Below are positions 18,386-27,151 of a stretch of DNA of 64,000 nt, piece after piece (position 1 is the first letter of the stretch; each line of letters opens with the position of its first letter). The notes beneath the pieces are model-generated. The model searched no databases. It was not told where the DNA came from and saw nothing but the letters and a program-made list of their open reading frames with translations. The stretch lies in the NCBI RefSeq assembly GCF_000024105.1, contig NC_013171.1, positions 1,112,501 to 1,176,500 on the forward strand, written 5' to 3'. The translations under genes were made by a program, and so were the position numbers. This DNA is from Anaerococcus prevotii DSM 20548 (GTDB lineage: Bacteria > Bacillota > Clostridia > Tissierellales > Peptoniphilaceae).

Positions 18386-18735
18386 TATAAAGTCTCTACG
18401 TATTTTTTGACATCAGGACCAACCAGAATCTTGCCATCATCAGTAAAAAGAATTGGTCTTTTAACTAGCATTCCATCTGTTGCTAGGAGATCATATTTCT
18501 CATCTAAAGTCATTTCCTTTAGCTTATCTTTTAAATTCTCTTCCCTGTATATTTTTCCAGATGTATTGAAGAATCTTTTAATATCATAGTCTGTTTTTTC
18601 ATGCCAAGATTTTAGTTCATCTCTTGTAGGGTTTTCATCCTTTATATCTCTTAATTCATAAGAAATATTCTTCTCATCGAGCATTTTTTCAACGCCCTTA
18701 CATGTTGTACATCTTTTATAACAAATTAATTTCAT
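18385..18735 (-). CDS. ArsC/Spx-family thioredoxin-fold protein
   Basis: The 116-residue protein opens with LICYKRCTTCKGVEKMLDE, a CxxC (Cys9, Cys12) at the thioredoxin-fold active site, and ends with VKRPILFTDDGKILVG, the ArsC/Spx/YffB-family C-terminal signature. It may be an arsenate-reductase-like glutaredoxin-coupled enzyme or an Spx-type regulator. The RPG-like loop needed by Spx cannot be confirmed. It overlaps the amidohydrolase stop by 4 bases and fRMsr by 1 base. Confidence 0.85.
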   Translation of the reverse strand: MKLICYKRCTTCKGVEKMLDEKNISYELRDIKDENPTRDELKSWHEKTDYDIKRFFNTSGKIYREENLKDKLKEMTLDEKYDLLATDGMLVKRPILFTDDGKILVGPDVKKYVETL

Positions 18736-19907
18736 TTATTTTCTCCTTTCAAATAATCATAGGCAAGGCTTGCCATAGTAGTAGGACCATAGACAATTGA
18801 ATCTTCATTAAAGATCGCCTTACCGTTATGAAGAGGATAGACCTCGCCATTTTCTACTTTACAACCAACCATTAGCATTAAGGACGGAACAAGCCTTGCT
18901 ACATTTGCGAAGTCATCGCTTGCCGTAACCGCTTCACAATCATCTATTAAGTTAAAGTCCTTATTTTCTTCTTTAACATTCTCTAAGACTCTAATAGCGT
19001 CTTTATAAAAGTCCTTATCATTAATTATAGCAGGAACATCCGAAAGAATCTCAAATGTCGAATCTGCCCTATAGGCCTTGGCTATATATTTACTAAGTTC
19101 TGGAATTCTTTTTTGAATATGCTTTTTACTTTCTTCATGATAGGTCCTACAAGTTCCTTCGATAATAGCCTTGTCTGGTATTATATTAGGAGCAGATCCT
19201 GCCTTGATATGACCTGTAGTAAGTACCGCTCCCTTGGTAAAGGAAAGCTCTCTAGATACAATTTCTTGTAGGCCATTTACGATTTGGCTTGCAACAAAGG
19301 CTGCATCGATTCCATTTTCTGGCATTGCACCATGACAAGATTTCCCTTCGACTCTAATTCTAAAATTATTATTTGATGTAGCCATGGCTCCATCTTTTAT
19401 ATAAATGCCCATAGGTCTTGTAGTATCCATATGAACCATAACTGCCCTATCTACCTTGGGATTGTCTAGGATTCCCGCTTCTATCATTTTTTCTGAACCC
19501 TTTAGGATTTCCTCAGCGGGTTGAAACATTAATTTGACAACACCATCAAGGTCTTCTTCTATTCCCTTTAAGATCTTGGCAGTTCCTAAAAGCATTGCTG
19601 TATGAAAATCATGGCCGCACATATGTCCGCATTGATTCTTTGACTTAAAATCCAAATCATTTTCTTCTTCTATTGGAAGAGCGTCCATATCGGCTCTTAA
19701 TAATATCGTCCTATCTCCCTTGCCCAAACTTGCAAGTACTGAGTTTTCTATTGGGGAAGTATAGCTAATCCCTAATTTATCTAATTCTTCTTTGACAAGC
19801 TTACTTGTATCTTCCAAGTCAAAAGCGAGTTCTGGATTTTCGTGAATTCTTCTTCTTATATCAATCATGTACTCTTTAATTTCGTTTGATTTTTCAAAAA
19901 AATTCAT
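18732..19907 (-). CDS. M20D family amidohydrolase/aminoacylase
   Basis: This is a zinc-dependent hydrolase of N-acyl amino acids. Its motifs are IRRRIHENPELAF at the N-terminus, LLRADMDALPIEE, CGHMCGHDFHTAMLLG with the metal ligands, and a dimerisation/lid domain around residues 180-300 (GKSCHGAMPENGIDAA). The length is 391 residues. In a peptone fermenter it probably releases amino acids from acylated derivatives; the exact substrate is unknown. It is the first gene of the unit with the ArsC-like and fRMsr genes. Confidence 0.9.
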   Translation of the reverse strand: MNFFEKSNEIKEYMIDIRRRIHENPELAFDLEDTSKLVKEELDKLGISYTSPIENSVLASLGKGDRTILLRADMDALPIEEENDLDFKSKNQCGHMCGHDFHTAMLLGTAKILKGIEEDLDGVVKLMFQPAEEILKGSEKMIEAGILDNPKVDRAVMVHMDTTRPMGIYIKDGAMATSNNNFRIRVEGKSCHGAMPENGIDAAFVASQIVNGLQEIVSRELSFTKGAVLTTGHIKAGSAPNIIPDKAIIEGTCRTYHEESKKHIQKRIPELSKYIAKAYRADSTFEILSDVPAIINDKDFYKDAIRVLENVKEENKDFNLIDDCEAVTASDDFANVARLVPSLMLMVGCKVENGEVYPLHNGKAIFNEDSIVYGPTTMASLAYDYLKGENK

Positions 19908-20025
19908 ATTCCACCTTCTTTCCTATATATTATACTATAGAAAAAAGAGATGTTTAATTCATATGGATGGAAAGGAAAACTATTTACCCTATAATTATCC
20001 ATCGCTAAAATTAAACATCCCTAAT

Positions 20026-20067
20026 ATTATCTAGAAGTCTACTTTTATTATCTAGAAGTCTACTTTT
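20026..20067. repeat. 21-bp perfect tandem duplication across the alcohol dehydrogenase stop codon
   Basis: Two adjacent copies of the 21-base unit ATTATCTAGAAGTCTACTTTT are present, at 20026-20046 and 20047-20067. The right copy contains the stop and the last four codons (KVDF) of the dehydrogenase; the left copy repeats them just after the stop. It looks like a slippage or unequal-exchange duplication. Confidence 0.9.
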
Positions 20068-21206
20068 TCTCCGTAGTAGCTCGCCTTGTAGATTTTCTTT
20101 ATATCACTAGCTGAGGTTTCCCTTGGATTAGTCAATGTGCAAGCATCCTTAAAGGCATTTTCGCTCATTAAATCTAGATGATTTAGGAAATCTTCCTCGC
20201 TAATTACTGTATTTTTTCCTTCTTTGATGTTAGGAGCAATACCGACTTTAGCATTTAATTTTCTAATTTCTTCTGCTAGATCGTCAATCCCTAAAATCTT
20301 TTCAAGTTTTTCATACTTATCACAAGATTTTCTATTGTAATCAATGATGTATGGTAGCATTATTGCGTTGGCCTCTCCATGGGTTAGATGGAAAACACCA
20401 CCAATTTTGTGGGCCATGGAATGAACTATACCCAAAGAAGCATTGGTAAAGGCCATTCCTGCTATGGTTGATGCTGTATGCATCTTCTCACGTGCGTCCA
20501 TATCGCTTCCATTCTTATAGGCTTTCTCGAGATTTTCAAAGACTAATTCAATAGCCCTAATGGCATATGGATCTGTAAAATCATCTGCACTTGTTGAAAC
20601 ATAAGCTTCTACTGCATGAGTCATAACATCCATTCCTGTAGCAGCTGTTACTTTTTCTGGCATCTTGGCAGGAATTCTTGTATCCAAAATCGCAACTTCT
20701 GGTACGAAGTCTGGATGGACTAGAGGATATTTTATTTCTTTTTCTGTATCAGTTATAACAGAAAAGGCAGTAATCTCTGAAGCTGTGCCAGATGTTGATG
20801 GTATACATATAAGTCTTGCCTTGTTTTTAAGAGCTGGGTTATCAAAATCTGCAAGCTTTGTAAAGTCATAGCCAGGATACTCATAGAAAACCCACATGGC
20901 TTTTGCTGCATCCATAGCAGAGCCTCCACCGATTGCAATTATCCAATCAGGTCCGAATTTCTCCATTCTCTTGCCACCTTCTAGGCAAGTCTTAACAGAT
21001 GGGTCTGGCTCCACGCCATCAATTATATCGACTTCAATTCCTGCTTTTTCTAGTTGCGCTTTTGCTTCATCCAAAAATCCAAATCTCTTCATGGAAGATC
21101 CACCAGTTACAAGAACTGCTTTCTTGCCATCAATAGTTGATAGGTAGTCTAGGGCATCTTCTCCATGGATAATGGTGTTTGGTACTGAAAATGTTTTGTA
21201 GGTCAT
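20052..21206 (-). CDS. Iron-containing alcohol dehydrogenase
   Basis: This NAD(P)-dependent group III alcohol dehydrogenase has 384 residues. GGGSAMDAAKAMWV binds the nucleotide. GMDVMTHAVEAYVS and HSMAHKIGGVFHLTHGEANAIMLP hold the Asp/His iron ligands. It probably reduces an aldehyde to an alcohol as a fermentation electron sink; butanol or 1,3-propanediol dehydrogenase activity is possible. It appears monocistronic. Its 3' end is tandemly duplicated (see the repeat entry). Confidence 0.9.
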   Translation of the reverse strand: MTYKTFSVPNTIIHGEDALDYLSTIDGKKAVLVTGGSSMKRFGFLDEAKAQLEKAGIEVDIIDGVEPDPSVKTCLEGGKRMEKFGPDWIIAIGGGSAMDAAKAMWVFYEYPGYDFTKLADFDNPALKNKARLICIPSTSGTASEITAFSVITDTEKEIKYPLVHPDFVPEVAILDTRIPAKMPEKVTAATGMDVMTHAVEAYVSTSADDFTDPYAIRAIELVFENLEKAYKNGSDMDAREKMHTASTIAGMAFTNASLGIVHSMAHKIGGVFHLTHGEANAIMLPYIIDYNRKSCDKYEKLEKILGIDDLAEEIRKLNAKVGIAPNIKEGKNTVISEEDFLNHLDLMSENAFKDACTLTNPRETSASDIKKIYKASYYGEKVDF

Positions 21207-21285
21207 ATAGCCTCCTCGTATTGTTAATTATTTATCTAATAATATTATACAAGTTTATGTTTTTAGGACAAGCGTTTTCTCTTGC

Positions 21286-22170
21286 TTATCCTAATCTTTT
21301 TTCACCCCAGTAGAACATTGTAATAGCTCCAGGTCCTATATGGCTACCTATTGTAGGACCAATTTCAAATATGTCTATAGCAGATATCTCCTTAAACCTA
21401 TCTGCCATCATATCCCTTAGTTCCTTGGCTGTCTTTTCATTGCTTGCATGACTTATTATAAGTTTATCATTATAATTAAGGCCACCAATAGCGTTTTTTT
21501 CCATCCTATCGACTAAAGTCTTGAGAAGTTTTTTCTTTGTTCTTACTTTTTGAGTTACCTGCATATGACCTTCATCATCAATTTCTATTAAAGGACATAT
21601 TTTGAGAAGATTTCCAATATTGGCTGCAGTTTTAGAAATTCTTCCCCCTCTTGCTACATATTCTAGATTTTCATTGCTGGTATAGCTTATGACATGGAGG
21701 GTGTTTTCTTTTGCCCATTTATATAAATCTTCTATGCTCATACCTTCATTTTTGAGCATAACTAGTTTATCTACTAGAAGGCCTACACCAGAAGAAGCCA
21801 TCTTTGAATCTATAGGATAGATCTTTCTTTCGGGAAATTTCTCCTTGAGTATATCAACTGCTTGTAAAAGGCAAGAATATTGGGTGGTAAGACCCGAAGA
21901 TAAACACACATGGATAATATCCATATCTTTTTTTAGGATTTCTTCAAAGTAGTCTAGGTAGGCTTGGGTATTAATGGCAGCTGTGCTTGGAGCGGCACCT
22001 TCTTCCATATTTCTATAGAATTCTTCCATATCCAAACTTTGGCCAAAATCGTCTAAGTATATTTCTCCATTAAGTTCGTAATTTGATTTTATAAAACTTA
22101 CGCCGATTTCTTTTACATATTCGGCAGATAAATCCATTATAGATTCAGAACTAATAATATAATCTGACAT
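21286..22170 (-). CDS. DegV family fatty-acid-binding protein (second paralogue)
   Basis: This 294-residue FakB-like carrier is co-linear with the paralogue at 16751. Shared features are the YIISSESIMDLSA N-terminus, DDFGQSLDMEEFYRNM, HVCLSSGLTTQYS, RGGRISKTAANIGNLLKICPL and GPTIGSHIGPGAITMFYWG. FakB paralogues in Firmicutes often differ in preferred fatty acid (saturated or unsaturated), so two genes are not unusual. It stands alone, with an ilvA terminator upstream. Confidence 0.88.
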   Translation of the reverse strand: MSDYIISSESIMDLSAEYVKEIGVSFIKSNYELNGEIYLDDFGQSLDMEEFYRNMEEGAAPSTAAINTQAYLDYFEEILKKDMDIIHVCLSSGLTTQYSCLLQAVDILKEKFPERKIYPIDSKMASSGVGLLVDKLVMLKNEGMSIEDLYKWAKENTLHVISYTSNENLEYVARGGRISKTAANIGNLLKICPLIEIDDEGHMQVTQKVRTKKKLLKTLVDRMEKNAIGGLNYNDKLIISHASNEKTAKELRDMMADRFKEISAIDIFEIGPTIGSHIGPGAITMFYWGEKRLG

Positions 22171-22263
22171 AAATCCTCCTTCTGAAATCTAATAATTAAT
22201 TATATTCTACCATACTCGAGATAATTCTTAAATAGAATATCTTATCATCTATTAATTGTAGAC

Positions 22264-22294
22264 AAAAAAAGAGGCACGAAGTTAATCCGTGCAC
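22264..22294 (-). terminator. Terminator after ilvA
   Basis: On the minus strand GCACG pairs with CGTGC around a 9-base loop, followed after CTC by seven Ts. It ends the nifJ2-ilvA transcript. Confidence 0.7.
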
Positions 22295-22310
22295 CCTTCA
22301 TTAATTACCT

Positions 22311-23519
22311 TTATTTGTTGCGTCTTATATGACTTTCTGCATATCCAGCATCTGCTAGAGCTTGGTAAACTTGGTTTCTATGTTCTTTGTTATAAGTTTC
22401 TGCTATAATTCTTACTACTGCATGGTCAAATCCAACTGTTTCTGCTGATTTAAATTGGTCGATATTTTTGATATTTGCGCCCAAGTCTTTGATTATAGTG
22501 AGAAGTCTGATTAGCTCACCTGGTTTATCGGAGATTGTTGTGGTAATTTCTGTAAGTCTTCCAGTTTTAAATAAACCGGAGTTAATGATTTGATAGATTG
22601 TGTTAACGTTAATATTACCACCAGAAAGAACCGCACAGACTTTTCCATCAGAGAAATCATATTTGTTTGAAAGTACTGCAGCAACAGATGAAGCTCCTGC
22701 TCCTTCTGCACTTACCTTACTTTCTTCTAGAAGTCTTAGGATGGCGTTGGTTATTTCATCTTCTGATACTGTTACTATTTCATCGACATATTTTTCGCAT
22801 AGGTCAAAGGTAATCTCGCCTGGTTTTTTGACAGCTATACCATCAGCCATAGTGTTTGCAGAATCAAGTGTTACAATTTTCCCTGCTTTTCTTGAAGCGA
22901 GCATTGATGCTGCATTTTCTGGTTCCACACCTATGATTTTTACATCTGGTCTTAGGGATTTTACAGCCAAGGCTATTCCTGAAATTAGTCCACCCCCACC
23001 TATTGGAACTACGATGTATTTTACATCTGGAAGTTGATCTAAGATTTCAAGACCTATAGTACCTTGTCCAGATAGTACATATTCATCATCAAAAGGTGCA
23101 ACGTAAGTTAGATCTCTTTCTTTTTGAAGCTCATAAGCCTTAGCTTGAGCATCATCAAAGGTTCCATCTACTATGATTACTTCACCACCATAGCCCCTAG
23201 TAGCTTCGATCTTAGAAAGAGGAGCAATTGATGGGATACATATATATGATTTGATCCCTTGTCTAGTTGCTGATAGGGCCACACCTTGGGCGTGGTTTCC
23301 TGCTGAACAAGATATTACACCTTTTTTCTTTTGTTCATCTGTAAGGTGGGCAATCTTGTTGAAGGCTCCTCTTAGTTTAAAGGAACCTGTTTTTTGTAAG
23401 TTTTCCATCTTGATATAGAGATTCTCACCCATTCTAGATGCTGTATATATTGGAGTCTTTTCAATATTACCTTCAAGAATTTCTCTTGCTTCTTTAATCA
23501 TTTCTAAATTTGCTGTCAT
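22311..23519 (-). CDS. ilvA: Threonine ammonia-lyase with C-terminal ACT domain
   Basis: This PLP enzyme converts threonine to 2-oxobutyrate and ammonia. TGSFKLRGAFNKI holds the PLP lysine (about Lys48), with SAGNHAQGVALSA and the phosphate-binding GGGGLISGIA loop following. A single ACT domain starts near residue 325 (TTTISDKPGELIRLL). At 402 residues it resembles the catabolic/ACT form, not the long biosynthetic IlvA with two regulatory repeats. It begins 11 bases after nifJ copy 2, so 2-oxobutyrate could be oxidised to propionyl-CoA by the neighbouring oxidoreductase. That link is inferred. Confidence 0.93.
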   Translation of the reverse strand: MTANLEMIKEAREILEGNIEKTPIYTASRMGENLYIKMENLQKTGSFKLRGAFNKIAHLTDEQKKKGVISCSAGNHAQGVALSATRQGIKSYICIPSIAPLSKIEATRGYGGEVIIVDGTFDDAQAKAYELQKERDLTYVAPFDDEYVLSGQGTIGLEILDQLPDVKYIVVPIGGGGLISGIALAVKSLRPDVKIIGVEPENAASMLASRKAGKIVTLDSANTMADGIAVKKPGEITFDLCEKYVDEIVTVSEDEITNAILRLLEESKVSAEGAGASSVAAVLSNKYDFSDGKVCAVLSGGNINVNTIYQIINSGLFKTGRLTEITTTISDKPGELIRLLTIIKDLGANIKNIDQFKSAETVGFDHAVVRIIAETYNKEHRNQVYQALADAGYAESHIRRNK

Positions 23520-23530
23520 AATTACCTCTT

Positions 23531-26500
23531 TTATTTTCCTTGCGCCATTTTCTTGTAAGATTCTAATCTTTCACGTGCTGCTTCTTCTGCTTCTGCATAT
23601 AGTTGGTCTGCACTTTCAGGGAAGGCCTTCTTAAGTGAAGCATAACGAACTTCACCTTGAAGGAATTCTTGGAAGGATTCTTCTGGATCTCTTGAATCTA
23701 AAGTGAATGGATTCTTGCCTTCTGTTGCTAAAAGTGGATTGAATCTCCATAAGTGCCAGTAACCTGAAGCTACAGCTTCTTTTTCTCTTCTTTGAGTCTT
23801 GCCCATTCCAGCCTTGATACCGTGGTTGATACATGGAGCGTAAGCAATGATTAATGATGGACCTGGATAAGCCTCAGCTTCCTTGATTGCCTTAAGGGTT
23901 TGAGCTTGGTTTGCTCCCATAGCTACTTGTGCAACATATACGTAACCATAGGTTGTCATCATTAGACCGAGGTCTTTTTTACGTACTTTTTTACCTGATG
24001 CGGCAAATTTGGCAACTGCAGCAAGTGGTGTTGCCTTTGAAGATTGACCACCTGTGTTAGAGTAAACTTCTGTGTCGAATACTATGATATTTATATCTTC
24101 TCCACTTGCTAGAACATGGTCTACTCCAGAAAAACCTATATCATAAGCCCAACCGTCACCACCGAATATCCATTGGCTCTTCTTAACCATATAATCCTTG
24201 AGAGCTTTTATTCTTCCTACTATTCTCTTAGCTTCTGGATCGTCAATTTGATTTCCTAAAAGTGACTCTATCTTAATTGCAGCTTTCTTGCTTGACTCAA
24301 AGTCGTTGTTATTTTCTAACCATTCATTAAAGGCATCATTTAATGGGCTTTGTACATGTAGGCCTAGGAATTTCTTCATTAGATTTTCTAGGGCAAGTTT
24401 GTTAGCCTTGCTTGCAAGAAGCATTCCGTAACCATATTCTGCTGCATCTTCAAATAGTGATGATGCCCAAGCAGGACCTTCTCCCCTACTATTTGTACAA
24501 TATGGCATTGATGGAACTGATGATCCCCAAATTGATGAACATCCTGTAGCATTTGATATAAGTTGGTGGTCACCGTATAGTTGGGTAATTAGCTTAGCGT
24601 AAGGTGTTTCACCACAACCTGCACATGCTCCAGAAAATTCTAATAGAGGTCTTGAGAATTGTGAATTCTTTACATTGTTAGCTTCGATTTCATCATCCTT
24701 GTAGCCTACCTTGTTGTGAGCATATTCCCAATTGTCTGCTTGCTTTTCAATTTGCTCATCAATTGGCTTCATCTCAAGGGCCTTGGTTGGAGCAGGACAT
24801 ACATCTACACAGTTACCACATCCCATACAGTCATATGGAGATACTTGAATTCTGAATTCATATCCTTCTAGTCCCTTACCTATAGCCTTCTTTGTTTCAA
24901 AGCCTTCTGGCGCATTAGCCTTAGCTTCATCATCTAATAAGAATGGTCTAATAGTTGCGTGAGGACATACAAATGAACATTGGTTACATTGGATACAGTT
25001 GTCTATCTTCCATTCTGGAACGAATAGGGCGATACCTCTCTTCTCATATTGGCTTGTGCCGGCCATATATTGTCCGTCATCGTATGGAAGATAAGCTGAT
25101 ACCGGAAGATCGTCTTCATGAAGATTTATGATTGGTTTAACCATATTTCTAATAAAGTCTGGCTCATCAGAATTATCTTCTGCTGCCTCAACCTTAAGGT
25201 TCTTCCAACTTTCTGGAACTTCTACCTTAGATAATTCTTCTCTAGTCCTATCTACTGCCTTATTGTTCATATCGACAATATCTTGACCCTTCATTCCGTA
25301 TGAAGCTTGGATGGATTCCTTTAGATAATTAATGGCATCATCAATTGGGAGAACTTCTGATAGGATAAAGAAGGCTGTTTGGATTACCATGTTTGTCCTA
25401 TGACCTAATCCAACTTCTAGAGCAATTTTTGAAGCATTTACAGTATAGAATTGGATATTTCTTTCTGCTATATCTTTTTTCATAGCAGCCGGCATATGCT
25501 CTTCTAATTCTTCCATATTCCATATTGTATTTAGAAGGAAGATTCCTCCGTCTTTTAAGTTTTTCGTTAATTCATATTGTTTTACATAGGCTTGAGGTGA
25601 GCATGATACAAAGTCTGCTTCATCTATTAAGTAAGCTGCATGGATTGGATTTGGTGAGAAACGCAAGTGAGATAGGGTTAAACCATTACTCTTTTTCGCA
25701 TCATAGTCGAAATAACCTTGGGCAAACATGTCTGTGTTATCACCTATAATCTTGATAGCATTTTTATTAGCACCTACAGTACCATCACCACCATTACCCC
25801 AGAAGATACATCTGTTAGTTTTACCATCATCTATTACGAAGCTTCTGTCGAAGTCAAGGGAAGTATGCATCACATCATCATCAATACCAACTGTAAAGTG
25901 GTTCTTTGCATCCTCTTTTGCTAGATTGTCAAATACAGCCTTGATATGAGCTGGGTTTGTATCCTTTTGACCAAGACCGAAACGACCACCAATAATCTTT
26001 GGATTTCTATCAGAATTAGCAAACACTTCTACTACATCTAGGTATAAAGGCTCGCCAACAGATCCTTTTTCTTTTGTTCTATCTAAAACAGCGATTCTTT
26101 CAACTGTTTGTGGAATGGTTTTTAATAAATGTTCAGCTGAAAATGGTCTATATAGATGAACCTTAACTAGTCCTACTTTTCTACCTTCTTCGTTTAATCT
26201 AACTACAGTTTGATTGATTGTATCTGTTCCAGAGCCCATTGCAATTATGATATCTGTAGCTTCAGGGTCTCCTACATAGTTGAATAATGAATAATCTGTG
26301 CCGATTTTTTCGTTAATCTTATCCATGTATTCTTCAACTATAGCTGGTAGTCTATCATAAGCTTCATTTTGTGCTTCAGTTCTTTGGAAATATCCACCCT
26401 TTTCAAATACGCCACGCATGGTTGGCCTATGTGGAGATAAGGAATCGTTTTTAAAGGCGTCAATGGCATCGTAATCAACCATATCTTCAAATTGGTCATA

Positions 26501-27067
26501 GTCCCAAACTTCGATTTTTTGAATCTCATGGCTTGTCCTAAATCCATCAAAGAAGTTTACGAAAGGAATCCTTGCCTTAATTGCAGCCAAATGGGCAACT
26601 GGCGATAAGTCCATAATCTCTTGAACAGATCCTGATGCTAGCATTGCAAATCCAGTTTGTCTACCTGCCATAACGTCTTGATGGTCACCATACATGTTAA
26701 TTGTACATGTAGAAATAGAACGAGCTGCAACGTGAAATACTGCTGGAAGTCTCTCACCTGCCATTTTAAACATATCTGGAATCATTAGGAGGAATCCTTG
26801 GCTTGCTGTATATGTAGATGTTAAAGCACCTGCTGCTAATGATCCGTGAACTGCACCAGCAGCTCCTGCTTCGTGTTGCATCTCTGTTACTGAAACTTCA
26901 TTACCGAAAAGGTTTTTTCTACCTTGAGCAGCCCACTTGTCAATAAATTCAGGCATTGGTGAAGATGGTGTGATAGGATAAATTGCTGCAACATCAGAAA
27001 ATGCGTAAGATACGTGTGCTGCGGCGGTATTTCCATCCATTGTTTTCTTTTTTCTTATAATAGTCAT
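23531..27067 (-). CDS. nifJ: Pyruvate:ferredoxin (flavodoxin) oxidoreductase, copy 2
   Basis: This is a complete single-chain 2-oxoacid oxidoreductase of 1178 residues, the usual length. In order it has the pyrimidine-binding domain (YPITPSSPMPEF), the transketolase C-terminal-like and gamma domains, and two 4Fe-4S clusters near 690-770 (CIQCNQCSFVCPH and CMGCGNCVDVCPA). The TPP-binding domain follows, with GACAGCGETPYAK and GDGWAYDIGFSG. It reduces ferredoxin that could feed HydABC, encoded at 49.4-53.2 kb. The start has a GGAG ribosome site. It is followed by ilvA and preceded by a symporter, so 2-oxobutyrate as well as pyruvate may be a physiological substrate. Paralogue of the gene at the left edge. 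Confidence 0.97.
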   Translation of the reverse strand: MTIIRKKKTMDGNTAAAHVSYAFSDVAAIYPITPSSPMPEFIDKWAAQGRKNLFGNEVSVTEMQHEAGAAGAVHGSLAAGALTSTYTASQGFLLMIPDMFKMAGERLPAVFHVAARSISTCTINMYGDHQDVMAGRQTGFAMLASGSVQEIMDLSPVAHLAAIKARIPFVNFFDGFRTSHEIQKIEVWDYDQFEDMVDYDAIDAFKNDSLSPHRPTMRGVFEKGGYFQRTEAQNEAYDRLPAIVEEYMDKINEKIGTDYSLFNYVGDPEATDIIIAMGSGTDTINQTVVRLNEEGRKVGLVKVHLYRPFSAEHLLKTIPQTVERIAVLDRTKEKGSVGEPLYLDVVEVFANSDRNPKIIGGRFGLGQKDTNPAHIKAVFDNLAKEDAKNHFTVGIDDDVMHTSLDFDRSFVIDDGKTNRCIFWGNGGDGTVGANKNAIKIIGDNTDMFAQGYFDYDAKKSNGLTLSHLRFSPNPIHAAYLIDEADFVSCSPQAYVKQYELTKNLKDGGIFLLNTIWNMEELEEHMPAAMKKDIAERNIQFYTVNASKIALEVGLGHRTNMVIQTAFFILSEVLPIDDAINYLKESIQASYGMKGQDIVDMNNKAVDRTREELSKVEVPESWKNLKVEAAEDNSDEPDFIRNMVKPIINLHEDDLPVSAYLPYDDGQYMAGTSQYEKRGIALFVPEWKIDNCIQCNQCSFVCPHATIRPFLLDDEAKANAPEGFETKKAIGKGLEGYEFRIQVSPYDCMGCGNCVDVCPAPTKALEMKPIDEQIEKQADNWEYAHNKVGYKDDEIEANNVKNSQFSRPLLEFSGACAGCGETPYAKLITQLYGDHQLISNATGCSSIWGSSVPSMPYCTNSRGEGPAWASSLFEDAAEYGYGMLLASKANKLALENLMKKFLGLHVQSPLNDAFNEWLENNNDFESSKKAAIKIESLLGNQIDDPEAKRIVGRIKALKDYMVKKSQWIFGGDGWAYDIGFSGVDHVLASGEDINIIVFDTEVYSNTGGQSSKATPLAAVAKFAASGKKVRKKDLGLMMTTYGYVYVAQVAMGANQAQTLKAIKEAEAYPGPSLIIAYAPCINHGIKAGMGKTQRREKEAVASGYWHLWRFNPLLATEGKNPFTLDSRDPEESFQEFLQGEVRYASLKKAFPESADQLYAEAEEAARERLESYKKMAQGK

Positions 27068-27110
27068 TGTCTCTCCTTATGTAATACGTTAAAGAAATGT
27101 ATATAAGCGG

Positions 27111-27139
27111 AAAAATAGAACTCAAAAGAGTCCTATTTT
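27111..27139 (-). terminator. Hairpin after the symporter gene
   Basis: A 12-base stem (AAAATAG-ACTC with GAGT-CTATTTT, one G-T pair) and a 4-base loop end in TTTTT on the minus strand. It lies between the symporter and nifJ copy 2 and may allow partial readthrough, since I find no convincing separate promoter for nifJ copy 2. Confidence 0.65.
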
Positions 27140-27151
27140 AACTTTTTCTTT

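Noticed and set aside
25718-25949. Overlapping plus-strand frames inside nifJ copy 2
   Set aside because: Similar frames appear in the homologous part of nifJ copy 1 (around 1134), because the coding strand constrains both; they are not genes.
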